The notes below the pieces were generated by a model that made no database searches, was not told the DNA's origin, and saw nothing but the letters and a program-made list of their open reading frames with translations. Source: Halalkalicoccus tibetensis (GTDB lineage Archaea > Halobacteriota > Halobacteria > Halobacteriales > Halalkalicoccaceae). From it: 64,000 bases of DNA. This document shows positions 56,644 to 64,000 of the stretch, piece by piece. Position 1 is the stretch's first letter. The number at the start of each line of letters is the position of its first letter. The stretch is from contig NZ_JBBMXV010000001.1 of NCBI RefSeq assembly GCF_037996645.1, forward strand, positions 729,917-793,916. Reading direction: 5' to 3'. The position numbers and the translations under genes were made by a program.

Positions 56644-57597
56644 TCAGAACTCGCCCTCGAGGTTCTCCTCGTAGAACTCGAAGAAGCCCTCCTGGTCGTC
56701 GCCGATCTGGTGGAAGTAGACGTGATCGTAGCCCGCGTCGATACACGCCTGTACGCTGTCGATGAACGGCTGCGGGTCCGGTCCGAGCGGCGTGGCGCTC
56801 TCCGCGACGTCCTCGCGTGTGACCATCTCCGCCGCCTGCTCGAAATGGGCCGGGGTCGGCAGGACCTGGCTCAGCTCACCCGCGATCTCGCCGTTGGGCC
56901 ACTGCTCGTAGACGGTGTCGAGCGCCTCCTCCTCGCTCTCGGCGTAACAGACGTCGATCTGGGTGTACGTCGGACCGTCGCCGCCGGCCTCGGCGTAGTT
57001 CTCGATGGGCTCTTCCTGCGGACCGACACACCACAGCCCGTCGCCGATGTCCGCCGCCGCGCGGGCGGACTTCGGGCCGAAGGCGGAGGCGACGATCGGC
57101 GGGAGTTCCTCGGGAAGGGTGTAGATCTTCGCGTTCTCGACGTCGTAGTGCTCGCCGTGGTGGCTGTAGTTCTCGCCCTCCCAGAGGTCACGGATCACCG
57201 CAACCGCCTCCTCGAGCATCTCCATGCGCACCTCGAACTCGGGCCAGCGATCGCCCAGCACGTGCTCGTTCAGGTTCTCGCCGGTGCCGACGCCGAAGAA
57301 GAACCGGCCGTCGAGCATGTCGGCGGTCGTCGCCGTCGCCTGGGCGAGGATCGCCGGGTGGATCCTGACGGTGGGACAGGTGACGCCGACGCCGACGTCG
57401 ATCTCGTCAGTGGCCTGCGCGATCCCGCCCAGCACCGACCAGACGAACGGCGACTCGCCCTGCGCCTCGACCCACGGGTGGAAGTGATCGGAGATCGAGA
57501 CGAACTCGAACCCGAGCTCCTCGGCGCGGGCGGCGTTCTCGACGAGCGTGTTCGGGGGATGCTCCTCGCTTGATAGTGTGTAACCCAGTTCGACCAT
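56644..57597 (-). CDS. F420/LLM-class oxidoreductase (F420-dependent dehydrogenase-like)
   Basis: 317-residue TIM-barrel enzyme. The start MVELGYTLSSEEHPPNTLVENA and SISDHFHPWVEAQGESPFVWSVLGGIAQATDEIDVGVGVTCP (in part) match the TIGR03557-type F420-dependent oxidoreductases related to F420-dependent glucose-6-phosphate dehydrogenase. F420 is made by haloarchaea. The substrate is not evident. The ATG at 57597 is preferred, with an in-frame ATG at 57630 possible. It is divergent from pyrB with a 108-base spacer. Confidence 0.9.
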   Translation of the reverse strand: MVELGYTLSSEEHPPNTLVENAARAEELGFEFVSISDHFHPWVEAQGESPFVWSVLGGIAQATDEIDVGVGVTCPTVRIHPAILAQATATTADMLDGRFFFGVGTGENLNEHVLGDRWPEFEVRMEMLEEAVAVIRDLWEGENYSHHGEHYDVENAKIYTLPEELPPIVASAFGPKSARAAADIGDGLWCVGPQEEPIENYAEAGGDGPTYTQIDVCYAESEEEALDTVYEQWPNGEIAGELSQVLPTPAHFEQAAEMVTREDVAESATPLGPDPQPFIDSVQACIDAGYDHVYFHQIGDDQEGFFEFYEENLEGEF

Positions 57598-57705
57598 CGT
57601 CCCGACTTCGGCTGGGGTGCTGTTAAGCATGTACCCCGATCGTCGGCATATGTCGCGGGCCCCCAACCGCGGGATTGAAGGCCTCCTGCGCCCCCCGTTG
57701 GTGTA

Positions 57706-58602
57706 ATGCGGCATGACCACGTGCTCACCGCAAAACAGTTCTCGCGCGCGGATATCGAGGCGGTGCTCGACCGCGCGGCCGACTTCGATCGCCCGACGGG
57801 CGACACCCGCCACACCGACTCGCTGCTCGGGCTGCTGTTCTTCGAGCCCAGCACCCGCACCAAGATGAGCTTCGAGGCGGCGATCAAGCGCCTCGGCGGC
57901 GACGTCCTCGACATGGGGTCGGTCGACTCCTCCTCGGTGACGAAGGGCGAGAGCCTCGCCGACACGGTCCGGGTGATCGAGGGGTACGCCGACGCGTTGG
58001 TGCTTCGCCATCCCCAACAGGGTGCGGCGAAGATGGCCAGCGAGTTCGTCGACGTCCCCGTGATCAACGCGGGCGACGGCGCGGGCCACCACCCGACCCA
58101 GACGCTGCTCGACCTCTACTCCATCCGGGAGAACGCGGGCCTCGACGATCTCACCATCGGGATCATGGGCGATCTAAAGTACGGCCGGACGGTCCACTCG
58201 CTGGCCCAGGCACTGACGAACTTCGACGCCACACAGCACTTCGTCAGCCCCGAGAGCCTGGCGCTGCCCCCGGAGGTGCGCTACGACCTCGACGAAGCGG
58301 GCGCGGCGGTCGAGGAACACACCGAGCTCGCGGGCGTCCTGCCGGAGCTCGACGTGCTCTACGTCACCCGGATCCAACGGGAACGGTTCCCCGACGAGAA
58401 CGAGTACCGCGCGGTCGCGAGCGCGTACGGGATCGACCGCTCGATGCTCGAGGACGCGAAGGACGACCTCTCGGTCATGCACCCGCTCCCGCGGGTCGAC
58501 GAGATCGACCCCGCGATCGACGACACCGACCACGCGACGTACTTCGATCAGGCACACAACGGCGTCCCCGTGCGAATGGCGCTGCTCGACTCGCTACTAT
58601 GA
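57706..58602 (+). CDS. pyrB: Aspartate carbamoyltransferase catalytic subunit PyrB
   Basis: Carbamoyl phosphate + aspartate to carbamoylaspartate, the committed step of pyrimidine synthesis. 298 residues with the carbamoyl phosphate motif [14 protein letters not shown] (about residues 45-58), [15 protein letters not shown] (80s loop), [27 protein letters not shown] and [10 protein letters not shown] (240s loop). Length is normal. Stop overlaps pyrI start by four bases. Confidence 0.97.
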   Translation: MRHDHVLTAKQFSRADIEAVLDRAADFDRPTGDTRHTDSLLGLLFFEPSTRTKMSFEAAIKRLGGDVLDMGSVDSSSVTKGESLADTVRVIEGYADALVLRHPQQGAAKMASEFVDVPVINAGDGAGHHPTQTLLDLYSIRENAGLDDLTIGIMGDLKYGRTVHSLAQALTNFDATQHFVSPESLALPPEVRYDLDEAGAAVEEHTELAGVLPELDVLYVTRIQRERFPDENEYRAVASAYGIDRSMLEDAKDDLSVMHPLPRVDEIDPAIDDTDHATYFDQAHNGVPVRMALLDSLL

Positions 58603-59063
58603 CCCAGGACCACGAACTCCGCGTCGGCAAAATCCGGAACGGAACCGTCATCGATCACGTGACCGGCGGCCAGGCACTGACCGTACTGGCGATCCTCGAC
58701 ATCGACGGCTCGGGCGGCGAGGAGATCTCCGTCGGGATGAACGTCCCTTCCGATCGACTGGGCCGCAAGGACATCGTCAAGGTCGAGGGCCGGGAGCTGA
58801 GCCAGGAGGAGGTCGACGTCCTCTCGCTGGTCGCGCCCGACGCGACGATCAACATCGTCCGGGAGTACGAGGTGATCGAGAAACACCGCGTCGAGCGCCC
58901 CGAGGAGGTCGTCGGCGTGCTCACCTGCCCCAACGCCAACTGCATCACGACCGCGCGCGAGCCCGTCGACTCGCGCTTTTCGGTCCTCGAGGACGGCGTC
59001 CGGTGTGACTACTGCGGGACGCTGATCCGCGAGGAGTTCGCCGACCACATCGGCGTCGAATAA
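58599..59063 (+). CDS. pyrI: Aspartate carbamoyltransferase regulatory subunit PyrI
   Basis: 154-residue allosteric subunit binding nucleotides and zinc. N-terminal [24 protein letters not shown] (in part; nucleotide-binding domain) and the C-terminal zinc site with Cys in CPNANC (about 108-113) and CDYC (about 137-140), the four-Cys set that contacts PyrB. Usual archaeal and enteric pairing pyrB-pyrI. Co-translated with pyrB. Confidence 0.97.
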   Translation: MTQDHELRVGKIRNGTVIDHVTGGQALTVLAILDIDGSGGEEISVGMNVPSDRLGRKDIVKVEGRELSQEEVDVLSLVAPDATINIVREYEVIEKHRVERPEEVVGVLTCPNANCITTAREPVDSRFSVLEDGVRCDYCGTLIREEFADHIGVE

Positions 59064-59091
59064 CCCCGGGTCAGCGGACGATCCCGGCACC

Positions 59092-59315
59092 GGCGACCGA
59101 CGCGCGACCGCCTCCGCGACGTCAGCAGAAGGCGGTGCGTTCTGCTTGACTCGAAAACCCACTGGATTTCGAACGCTCCCCAGCAGTACCCGCGCCGCGC
59201 CCGTCCGGCCGTGGCTGCCGATCACGATCGCGTCGAAGCCGCCCTCCTCTGCCGTCTCGATGATCTCCCGGGCCGGCTGGCCGACCACGACCCGCGTCTC
59301 GACGACGCCGTCCAT
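59092..59315 (-). pseudogene. Truncated universal stress protein with a hairpin insertion
   Basis: The coding frame gives VVETRVVVGQPAREIIETAEEGGFDAIVIGSHGRTGAARVLLGSV (in part), the C-terminal ATP-binding part of a UspA protein, but the first about 75 residues are missing. After LLGSV comes an 18-residue insert (RNPVGFRVKQNAPPSADV) before AEAVARRSPVP, which continues the family's GSVAExVxRRxPVPV ending; the final VTV is lost. Thus truncation at both ends plus an in-frame insertion. The intact Usp at 52204 shows what is lost. Confidence 0.7.
59118..59171 (-). repeat. 54-bp double-hairpin insertion in the Usp remnant
   Basis: Hairpin B: AGCAGAA-GGCGGTGCG-TTCTGCT (59124-59146, 7-bp stem). After five bases, hairpin A: CGAAAACC-CACT-GGATTTCG (59152-59171, 8-bp stem with one mismatch). 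The insert is 54 bases, keeping frame, and is flanked by GTT/GTC Val codons. It resembles the inserts at 6717-6880 and 45077-45127 in paired hairpins, length and frame, though the spacer differs. Confidence 0.65.
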
Positions 59316-59330
59316 GGGAACGGCCGGCTC

Positions 59331-59558
59331 TCATTCGATCAGCGGCAGGACGACGCCGAAGACGATCGGCGAGCAGAGCGCGAGCCCGATCCCGCCGAAC
59401 TCCATCAGCGCGAAGAGCGTCAGTTCCCACTCGGGCAGCGGCCCGAACAGCGCCGGGCCGACCGCGTGGCCGAGGATCCCGAGCGCGAACAGCGCCACGC
59501 CCAACAGGAACCCCCTGCGTGCGTAGCGGGCGTACGCCAGCCGTTGGTGCTGAACCAT
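59331..59558 (-). CDS. Two-helix small membrane protein (75 aa)
   Basis: Encodes MVQHQRLAYARYARRGFLLG, a first helix (about 17-39), a loop ending LPEWELT and a second helix (about 47-72) ending LPLIE. Basic N-terminus inside, so both ends are cytoplasmic. The longer open frame upstream overlaps the gene on the other strand. Function unknown; similar two-helix proteins occur widely in haloarchaea. Confidence 0.55.
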   Translation of the reverse strand: MVQHQRLAYARYARRGFLLGVALFALGILGHAVGPALFGPLPEWELTLFALMEFGGIGLALCSPIVFGVVLPLIE

Positions 59559-59642
59559 ACCGGGTGCAGGAACATCGCGATCAAAACGCTGTCGGCCGCC
59601 CGACGTAGCAACGCACTTACGCCCCGCGCCGATACTGCACCC

Positions 59643-60473
59643 ATGTTCGGGGTCGTCACGCGCAATGAGGAGGAGTGTAGCTGGCCCGAGTTCGATCTCG
59701 CCTTCTACGAGTCGAAGGACGTCAGCGGGCGCTCCGCGGAGCCGATCCCCGAGGCGGTCAACATGATCTCCTGTTTCGGGGACAACGCCGCCGCCGAGAG
59801 CTCGCCCGAGCTCGTTCCCCGGAACCGCGAGGGCGAGCTCGCGACCCGCGAGCGACCCTACTTCGACTGGTCGTATATCTGCCCGACCCACGAGGGCTAC
59901 CGCGAGGGTCTGTTGGAGATGGTGAGCGACGCCGCAGACGCCAACGGCGACGTCCGCCTCGACGACGTCGGCTTTCCCCGTCAGGAGTACTGCTTCTGTG
60001 AGCGCTGTAACGCCCGCTTCGAGGAGAGCGAGTTCGAGGACCGCTTCGCGTGGCGCGCCTCCGTCATCACGGCGTTCCTCGCCGACGCCGCAGAGCGGAT
60101 CCCCGGCAAGACCTATCTCACCCTCTATCCCGACCCGTATCCGGGCCACCTCTACGAGCGCGCCGGCCTCGACGTCGAGGCCATCGAGCCCCACGTCGAC
60201 GAGTTCGTGGTTCCCCTCTACGACATGGCCTACTCGACGACCTACTGGCTCGAGACGATCGCGAGCGGCTTCGAGAGCCTGCTCTCGACGCCCTTCAGCG
60301 TCGAGCTCTACGCTGTCGACGTCGACGTCGACAGCCTCATCGCGGCCGCCGAGGTCGCCGATCACTACGGAGAGGACGTGTTCTTCGGCTACGACGCCGC
60401 CAACGCACAGGCCGCCCTCAGGCGGATGCGCGCGGACGCGCGCGAGGGCAAGAGCTACGGTCCCGACCAGTAG
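59643..60473 (+). CDS. TIM-barrel-like conserved protein with Cys-rich loop (GHL6-like?)
   Basis: 276-residue protein. Segments WSYICPTHEGYREGLLEMVSD, RLDDVGFPRQEYCFCERCNARF (in part) and YPDPYPGHLYERAGLDVEAIEP (in part) suggest a TIM-barrel glycosidase-like fold; the DDVGFP + CFCERC pattern recalls the hypothetical glycosyl hydrolase 6 group, where an Asp follows the strand and a Cys-rich loop flanks it. This fold assignment is tentative. No sugar-utilisation genes are adjacent; it lies between a membrane protein and a Nudix gene. An initial ATG follows a moderate promoter. Confidence 0.6.
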   Translation: MFGVVTRNEEECSWPEFDLAFYESKDVSGRSAEPIPEAVNMISCFGDNAAAESSPELVPRNREGELATRERPYFDWSYICPTHEGYREGLLEMVSDAADANGDVRLDDVGFPRQEYCFCERCNARFEESEFEDRFAWRASVITAFLADAAERIPGKTYLTLYPDPYPGHLYERAGLDVEAIEPHVDEFVVPLYDMAYSTTYWLETIASGFESLLSTPFSVELYAVDVDVDSLIAAAEVADHYGEDVFFGYDAANAQAALRRMRADAREGKSYGPDQ

Positions 60474-60476
60474 CTC

Positions 60477-61040
60477 TCAGAACCCGAGTTCGCGCTGGCG
60501 CCACGCGAGCAGGTCCTCGCGGTCCCGGGTGTCCTCGGGGAGCTCCGAGAACCACCGCGCGTCGGAGATCTCGCCGTCCGGGTCGGCGATGTAGGTTTCC
60601 GTCGAGAGCGCGCGGGCGGCGAAGATCGGGATCACGCCCCACGTCTCGTACTCCCCACAGCGGATCGTGACCTGCGTGAGGATGCCCAGCCCCTCGTAGT
60701 CGGCCTCGACGCCGGCCTCCTCGGCGAGCTCGCGGACCGCGGCCCGCTCGAACCCCTCGTCGGGATCGACCTCGCCGCCGGGCAGCACCCAGAGGTCGAC
60801 GCCCTCGTGGCGCACGAGCAGGAGCTCGCCGGAGGGCCGGTAGACGATCGTGTGGGCGCCGTAGGGCGCGCCCGACTGGCGGACGCGCTCGATCAGGGTC
60901 CGAAAGCGCGAGCGCGAGACCCGTCGGCTGTGGTCGATCCGGAGAAACGAGTCGTGGCGTTCCCGGAGGCGCTGGTAGGCCTGCTCGGCGCGCTGGCTCG
61001 CCTCGCTCGCGCGGAACCACAGCTCGTCGATCGTCGTCAT
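60477..61040 (-). CDS. Nudix hydrolase
   Basis: 187-residue protein. The Nudix box is complete: G89x5E95x7R103E104LxE107E108xG110V111 in GGEVDPDEGF...RELAEEAGV. N-terminal about 60 residues are a helical, charged extension (ASEASQRAEQAYQRLRERHDS in part). Hydrolyses nucleoside diphosphate derivatives; the haloarchaeal members are annotated mainly as NTP or ADP-ribose type, but the substrate cannot be read. Convergent with the TIM-barrel gene by three bases. Confidence 0.92.
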   Translation of the reverse strand: MTTIDELWFRASEASQRAEQAYQRLRERHDSFLRIDHSRRVSRSRFRTLIERVRQSGAPYGAHTIVYRPSGELLLVRHEGVDLWVLPGGEVDPDEGFERAAVRELAEEAGVEADYEGLGILTQVTIRCGEYETWGVIPIFAARALSTETYIADPDGEISDARWFSELPEDTRDREDLLAWRQRELGF

Positions 61041-61165
61041 CAGCCACCTCCCGGGTCCGTCGCGGGGTCGAGTTCGTGCATGGTTCCCGAAAGGGCTCGA
61101 ACCGGCAATAACGCTTTGCCGACCGAACCACGCTGCTTTTACCGAACCGGGAGCTACCGGTAGGT

Positions 61166-61360
61166 ATGAGCTTCGACGAGGACGACCGCGTCGTGCTGTC
61201 GGACGAGCACAGCGAGTTCGACGGCCAGGAGGGACGGGTGACCCAGGTGATGGAGAACATGTTCGGCGACGCCACCTACACGGTGAGCTTCGAGGACGGC
61301 CAGGAGACGGGCATCCCCGAGGACGACCTCTCGTCCGCCGACGCCGACGCGGACGAGTAA
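61166..61360 (+). CDS. Small SH3/KOW-like acidic protein
   Basis: 64-residue protein, MSFDEDDRVVLSDEHSEFDG..., with GRVTQVMENMFGDATYTVSFEDGQ (in part): a beta-rich pattern like DUF1918 or KOW/SH3 barrels that bind nucleic acid or cofactors. Length fits such single-barrel proteins. Seven bases separate its stop from the next gene, so they are co-transcribed. Function unknown. Confidence 0.65.
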   Translation: MSFDEDDRVVLSDEHSEFDGQEGRVTQVMENMFGDATYTVSFEDGQETGIPEDDLSSADADADE

Positions 61361-61366
61361 CGCGCG

Positions 61367-61783
61367 ATGGCCGCCGTCCCGCTGCACTACGTCGACCTCC
61401 GGGCGTTCTGTTATGCGACCGAGGACGAAAAGCGGGTCGAGGACGCCCTCAGGACCTACCTCCCCGAGGAGGCCGAGGTCGAGCGCATCGAGAACGAGGG
61501 TCACCACGGCGATCGCATCCTCGTGTTCTCGGCGCGCGTCGAGAACGCCGACGGGATCCGCCACGTCCTCGATCAGTTGCGGGGCTCGGCGGACCTCGAT
61601 CGGGTGCGCGACCAGCTCGACGACCGCGTGACCGAGAACTGCGAGCTGTTCCTCTATCTCGACAAGCAGGCCGCCTTCGGCGGCGAGGCCCGGCTCGGCG
61701 AGGGGATCACCCTCCGGGCGAAGGTCGAGGCCTACCCCGCGAAGAAGGAGTCGGCCGTCGAGAACGTTCGCGAGATACTGTAG
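61367..61783 (+). CDS. RNA-binding protein of the COG1325 type
   Basis: 138-residue protein. YVDLRAFCYATEDEKRVEDALRTYLPEE (in part), VERIENEGHHGDRILVFSARVENADGIRHVLDQL (in part) and FLYLDKQAAFGGEARLGE match the archaeal RNA-binding/exosome-associated family COG1325. Predicted to bind RNA and act near the exosome or in 3' processing. Starts six bases after the previous stop, so the two form one unit; no exosome gene is near. Confidence 0.85.
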   Translation: MAAVPLHYVDLRAFCYATEDEKRVEDALRTYLPEEAEVERIENEGHHGDRILVFSARVENADGIRHVLDQLRGSADLDRVRDQLDDRVTENCELFLYLDKQAAFGGEARLGEGITLRAKVEAYPAKKESAVENVREIL

Positions 61784-61844
61784 CTCCGACGCCGCGTTGC
61801 CGTCCCCCGAACGTATATGAACCACTCCCGAGTGGGGGGCGTGT

Positions 61845-63221
61845 ATGTCGGGGAAAGAAACGACCGAGCGCGGGCTGGTGAAGGCGCTTACCCAGCGCGA
61901 CCTGTTCGTACTCGCGTTCGGCGCGATGATCGGCTGGGGATGGATCATCCTCTCGGGACAGTGGATCGACGAGGGCGGGCCCGTCGGGGCGATCTCGGCG
62001 TTCGTCATCGGGGGGACGCTGGTGATCTTCGTCGCGGTGCTCTACGGCGAGCTCGCCTCGGCGATGCCCTTCGTCGGCGGCGAGCACGTCTACAGCCACC
62101 GGGCGCTCGGTCCGTTGGGATCGTTCGTCTGTACATGGGCGATCGCCTTCGGCTACGTCAGCGTCGTCGCCTTCGAGGCCGTCGCGCTGCCCTCGGCGCT
62201 CGCATACGTGATCCCCGGATTCAACGCGATCGAGCTCTGGTCGATCGCCGGCGAACCGGTCTATGGGACGTGGGTGCTGGCCGGCGTGATCGGTGCGGCC
62301 GCGATGACCGCCGTCAACTACGTCGGGATCCGTCCGGCCGCCCAGTTCCAGGCGATCGTCACGCTCGTCATCGCGCTCGCGGGGGTCGTCCTCGTCATCG
62401 GCGCGATCACCGGCGGTCAGCCGTCGCCCGATCCGCCCGTGATCGCCGGGGCCGCGGGGATCTTCGGGGTCGTGCTCGCGACGCCGTTCATGTTCGTCGG
62501 CTTCGACGTGATCCCGCAGGCCGCCGAGGAGGCCGACGTCCCGACACGGTCGCTCGGGACGATCACGGTCCTCGCCGTCGCGATGGCGACGCTGTTCTAC
62601 ATCGCCGTGATCTGGGGCTCCAGCCGGGCGCTGCCCGGCGCCCAGCTGGTCGAGAGCCCGCTGCCCGCCGCGGCGGCCATGGAGACGCTGTTCGACAGCG
62701 TGACCCTCGGACAGGTCATGGCCATCGCCGGGATCGCCGGCATTCTCACCAGCTGGAACGCCTTCATCATCGGCGGCAGCCGCGCGATCTTCGCGATGGC
62801 CCAGTCCGACATGCTTCCCGCGTTCCTCGCGAAGACCCACCCCGAGTACAACACGCCCCACAACGCGATCCTGCTGATCGGTGCCTCCTCGGTGCTCGCG
62901 CCGCTGTTCGGCGAGCAGATGCTCGGCTGGATCGTCAACGCCGGTGGCCTCGGGATCGTGATCGCCTGGCTGCTCGTCTGCGTCTCCTTCCTCGTTCTCC
63001 GGCGGCGCGAACCCGGGATGGAGCGCCCCTTCAGGGTGCCCGCCGGCTACGCGACGGGCACGATCGCGCTCCTCCTGTCGGCCTTCTTCGTCTACCTCTA
63101 CCTGCCCGGCGGGGCCTCGGCGCTCGTCTGGCCCTACGAGTGGCTGATGGTGATGCTGTGGGTGCTTCTGGGCGTCGGCCTGTTCGCGCTCTCGCCACGC
63201 GGGCGTGCGCTCGCCGGCTGA
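61845..63221 (+). CDS. APC-family amino acid permease
   Basis: 458-residue carrier with about 12 helices. Start TQRDLFVLAFGAMIGWGWIILSGQWIDEGGPVGAI (in part) has the conserved APC first-helix Gly motif; later VSFDxxxQxAEE-type GFDVIPQAAEEADVPTRSLGT and TSWNAFIIGGSRAIFAMAQS follow. Likely sodium- or proton-coupled amino acid uptake; the substrate is open. The spacer upstream (61784-61844) has a CCACTC-CC-GAGTGG inverted repeat and a TATATGA box near 61815, about 30 bases before the ATG. Confidence 0.92.
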   Translation: MSGKETTERGLVKALTQRDLFVLAFGAMIGWGWIILSGQWIDEGGPVGAISAFVIGGTLVIFVAVLYGELASAMPFVGGEHVYSHRALGPLGSFVCTWAIAFGYVSVVAFEAVALPSALAYVIPGFNAIELWSIAGEPVYGTWVLAGVIGAAAMTAVNYVGIRPAAQFQAIVTLVIALAGVVLVIGAITGGQPSPDPPVIAGAAGIFGVVLATPFMFVGFDVIPQAAEEADVPTRSLGTITVLAVAMATLFYIAVIWGSSRALPGAQLVESPLPAAAAMETLFDSVTLGQVMAIAGIAGILTSWNAFIIGGSRAIFAMAQSDMLPAFLAKTHPEYNTPHNAILLIGASSVLAPLFGEQMLGWIVNAGGLGIVIAWLLVCVSFLVLRRREPGMERPFRVPAGYATGTIALLLSAFFVYLYLPGGASALVWPYEWLMVMLWVLLGVGLFALSPRGRALAG

Positions 63222-63236
63222 GTCGCCCGCTTTCCG

Positions 63237-64000
63237 CTATTCGAGACGGACCTCCACCAGCGCCATTCCCTCGGAGGGGACCACCTCCTCGAGAACCTCC
63301 TCTAGCTCGTCCCACGACCCGGGCCGGTAGCCATCGATCCCGAAGCTCTCGGCGAGCGCGACGAAATCGGGGTTCGAGAGTTCGGTGCCGAAGTGCTCGC
63401 TGAGGTGTTCGTCCTGTTTCTCGCTGATCAGCCCGTAGTCGTCGTCGTTGAACAGCAGGATCGTGTAATCGAGCCCCAGCCGCGTGGCCGTCTCGATCTC
63501 GGCGCCGTTCATCAGGAAGCCGCCGTCGCCGGTCGCCGCGACGACGTTCGACCCGCAGGCCAAGTCGGCCGCGAGCCCGCCGGGGACGGAGATTCCCATG
63601 CTCGCCAGGCCGTTGGAGACGATGCAGGTGTTGGGCTCGTAGGTCGGGAACGCCTGGGCGATCGCCATCTTGTGGCTGCCGACGTCCGAGAGCAGCACGT
63701 CCTCGTCGGCCATCGCCTCGCGCAGGATCGGCAGCGTTCGGCGCACGCTGAAGGGCTCGTCGTCGGGCCGGCGCGTCGCGTTCTCGACGATCCGGTCGTG
63801 GACGTCGCTGCACCACGACTTCCCCGAGCGCGGGTCCACAGACTCGCCGATCGCGCGCAGGCTCGCGGGGATGTCCGCGACGATCTCGACCTCGGGGTTG
63901 TAGTGGCGATACACCTCGGCGGGCTCGTGGTCGAGGTGGATGATCGTCGTACCGATCTCGGGGTTCCAGCCCGCGGGGTCGTGCTCGGCGATGTCGTAGC
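63237..64000 (-). CDS. Acetolactate synthase-like TPP enzyme (C-terminal part, cut by window end)
   Basis: 254 residues are visible; the reading frame stays open to the window edge (YDIAEHDPAGWNPEIGTTIIHLDHEPAEV from base 64000 in part), so the start lies outside. TPP-binding GDGGFLMNGAEIETATRLGLD (in part; GDGxx...N motif) and the C-terminal domain with LLFNDDDYGLISEKQ match acetolactate synthase large subunits, benzoylformate decarboxylases and related TPP enzymes. The acetolactate synthase role (branched-chain amino acids) is likely but others are possible. Convergent with the APC permease (15-base gap). Confidence 0.85.
   Translation of the reverse strand, partial: YDIAEHDPAGWNPEIGTTIIHLDHEPAEVYRHYNPEVEIVADIPASLRAIGESVDPRSGKSWCSDVHDRIVENATRRPDDEPFSVRRTLPILREAMADEDVLLSDVGSHKMAIAQAFPTYEPNTCIVSNGLASMGISVPGGLAADLACGSNVVAATGDGGFLMNGAEIETATRLGLDYTILLFNDDDYGLISEKQDEHLSEHFGTELSNPDFVALAESFGIDGYRPGSWDELEEVLEEVVPSEGMALVEVRLE

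Noticed and set aside
61784-61844. Short palindrome before the APC permease as an attenuator
   Set aside because: The stem is only 6 bp with a 2-base loop; too weak to call.

Overview
The window is a gene-dense stretch of haloarchaeal (class Halobacteria) chromosome. The evidence is a high G+C content with strong third-position G/C bias, Asp/Glu-rich proteins, many ATGA start/stop overlaps, leaderless-looking promoters, and archaeal-type genes: Nop5 and fibrillarin, archaeal S-adenosylmethionine synthetase, archaeal phosphopantetheine adenylyltransferase, DacZ, a lone TFB cyclin repeat, and a haloarchaeal GCS2-type glutamate-cysteine ligase. I cannot name the species. I see no rRNA operon, CRISPR array, replication origin or intact insertion sequence. 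Two tRNA genes are present, Glu(CUC) and Leu(UAG).

Layout. 1-1725: tail of the phosphate uptake operon (pstA, pstB, phoU), then a broken photolyase remnant. 2123-10933: UbiA-type prenyltransferase, two histidine kinases, superoxide dismutase, an MBL hydrolase, thyX plus a CoA-transferase, and an SDR. 11026-15525: wHTH membrane protein, tRNA-Glu, a 2-hydroxycarboxylate transporter, thiE-thiM and small proteins. 15661-20158: DoxX-like protein, Gfo/Idh/MocA oxidoreductase, glutaredoxin, HypE-like protein, zinc ribbons, and a paired fluoride exporter (crcB-crcB) with a wHTH protein. 20159-28766: a hairpin-rich spacer, DUF488, a hydrolase, a HerA-like ATPase divergent from nop5-flpA, gshA, a wHTH regulator, coaD, a TFB half-protein and a HAD hydrolase. 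28828-29787: tRNA-Leu with a duplicated 3' end, a methylase remnant and a vapBC pair. 30232-33932: dacZ-mscS-CBS/HPF group and an acetyltransferase. 34222-41951: Rieske oxidoreductase, purD, an LLM oxidoreductase, and a sugar-acid dehydratase beside a GntP permease. 41993-48437: NRDE protein, YyaL-like protein, thioredoxin, MFS, cysteine synthase, second vapBC. 48613-54902: Tat-exported protein, thiI, S-adenosylmethionine synthetase, Usp, a wrecked copy of the transporter found at 11757, CYTH protein and a redoxin lipoprotein. 54977-64000: FKBP isomerase, RecA-like protein, F420/LLM oxidoreductase, pyrBI, a Usp remnant, Nudix, an RNA-binding protein, an APC permease and a partial TPP enzyme.

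Most genes are housekeeping or stress functions in small operons. Functional groups include Pi uptake and its PhoU regulator, thiazole/thiamine assembly (thiE-thiM), C/D box RNP methylation (nop5-flpA), pyrimidine synthesis (pyrB-pyrI), F- export, and a likely c-di-AMP/osmotic-stress group.

The most unusual signal is a family of short in-frame insertions built of paired hairpins. They sit inside a histidine kinase (6717-6880) and a thioredoxin (45077-45127), and possibly inside a Usp remnant (59118-59171). The first two share a 51-bp (17-codon) unit, the hairpin order and a CTGCNA spacer, and they begin at a Val-Glu-His/Arg site. They resemble in concept the protein-coding palindromic elements known from Rickettsia. 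The window also carries several gene remnants (photolyase, 2-hydroxycarboxylate transporter, methylase tail, Usp), which shows active gene decay.
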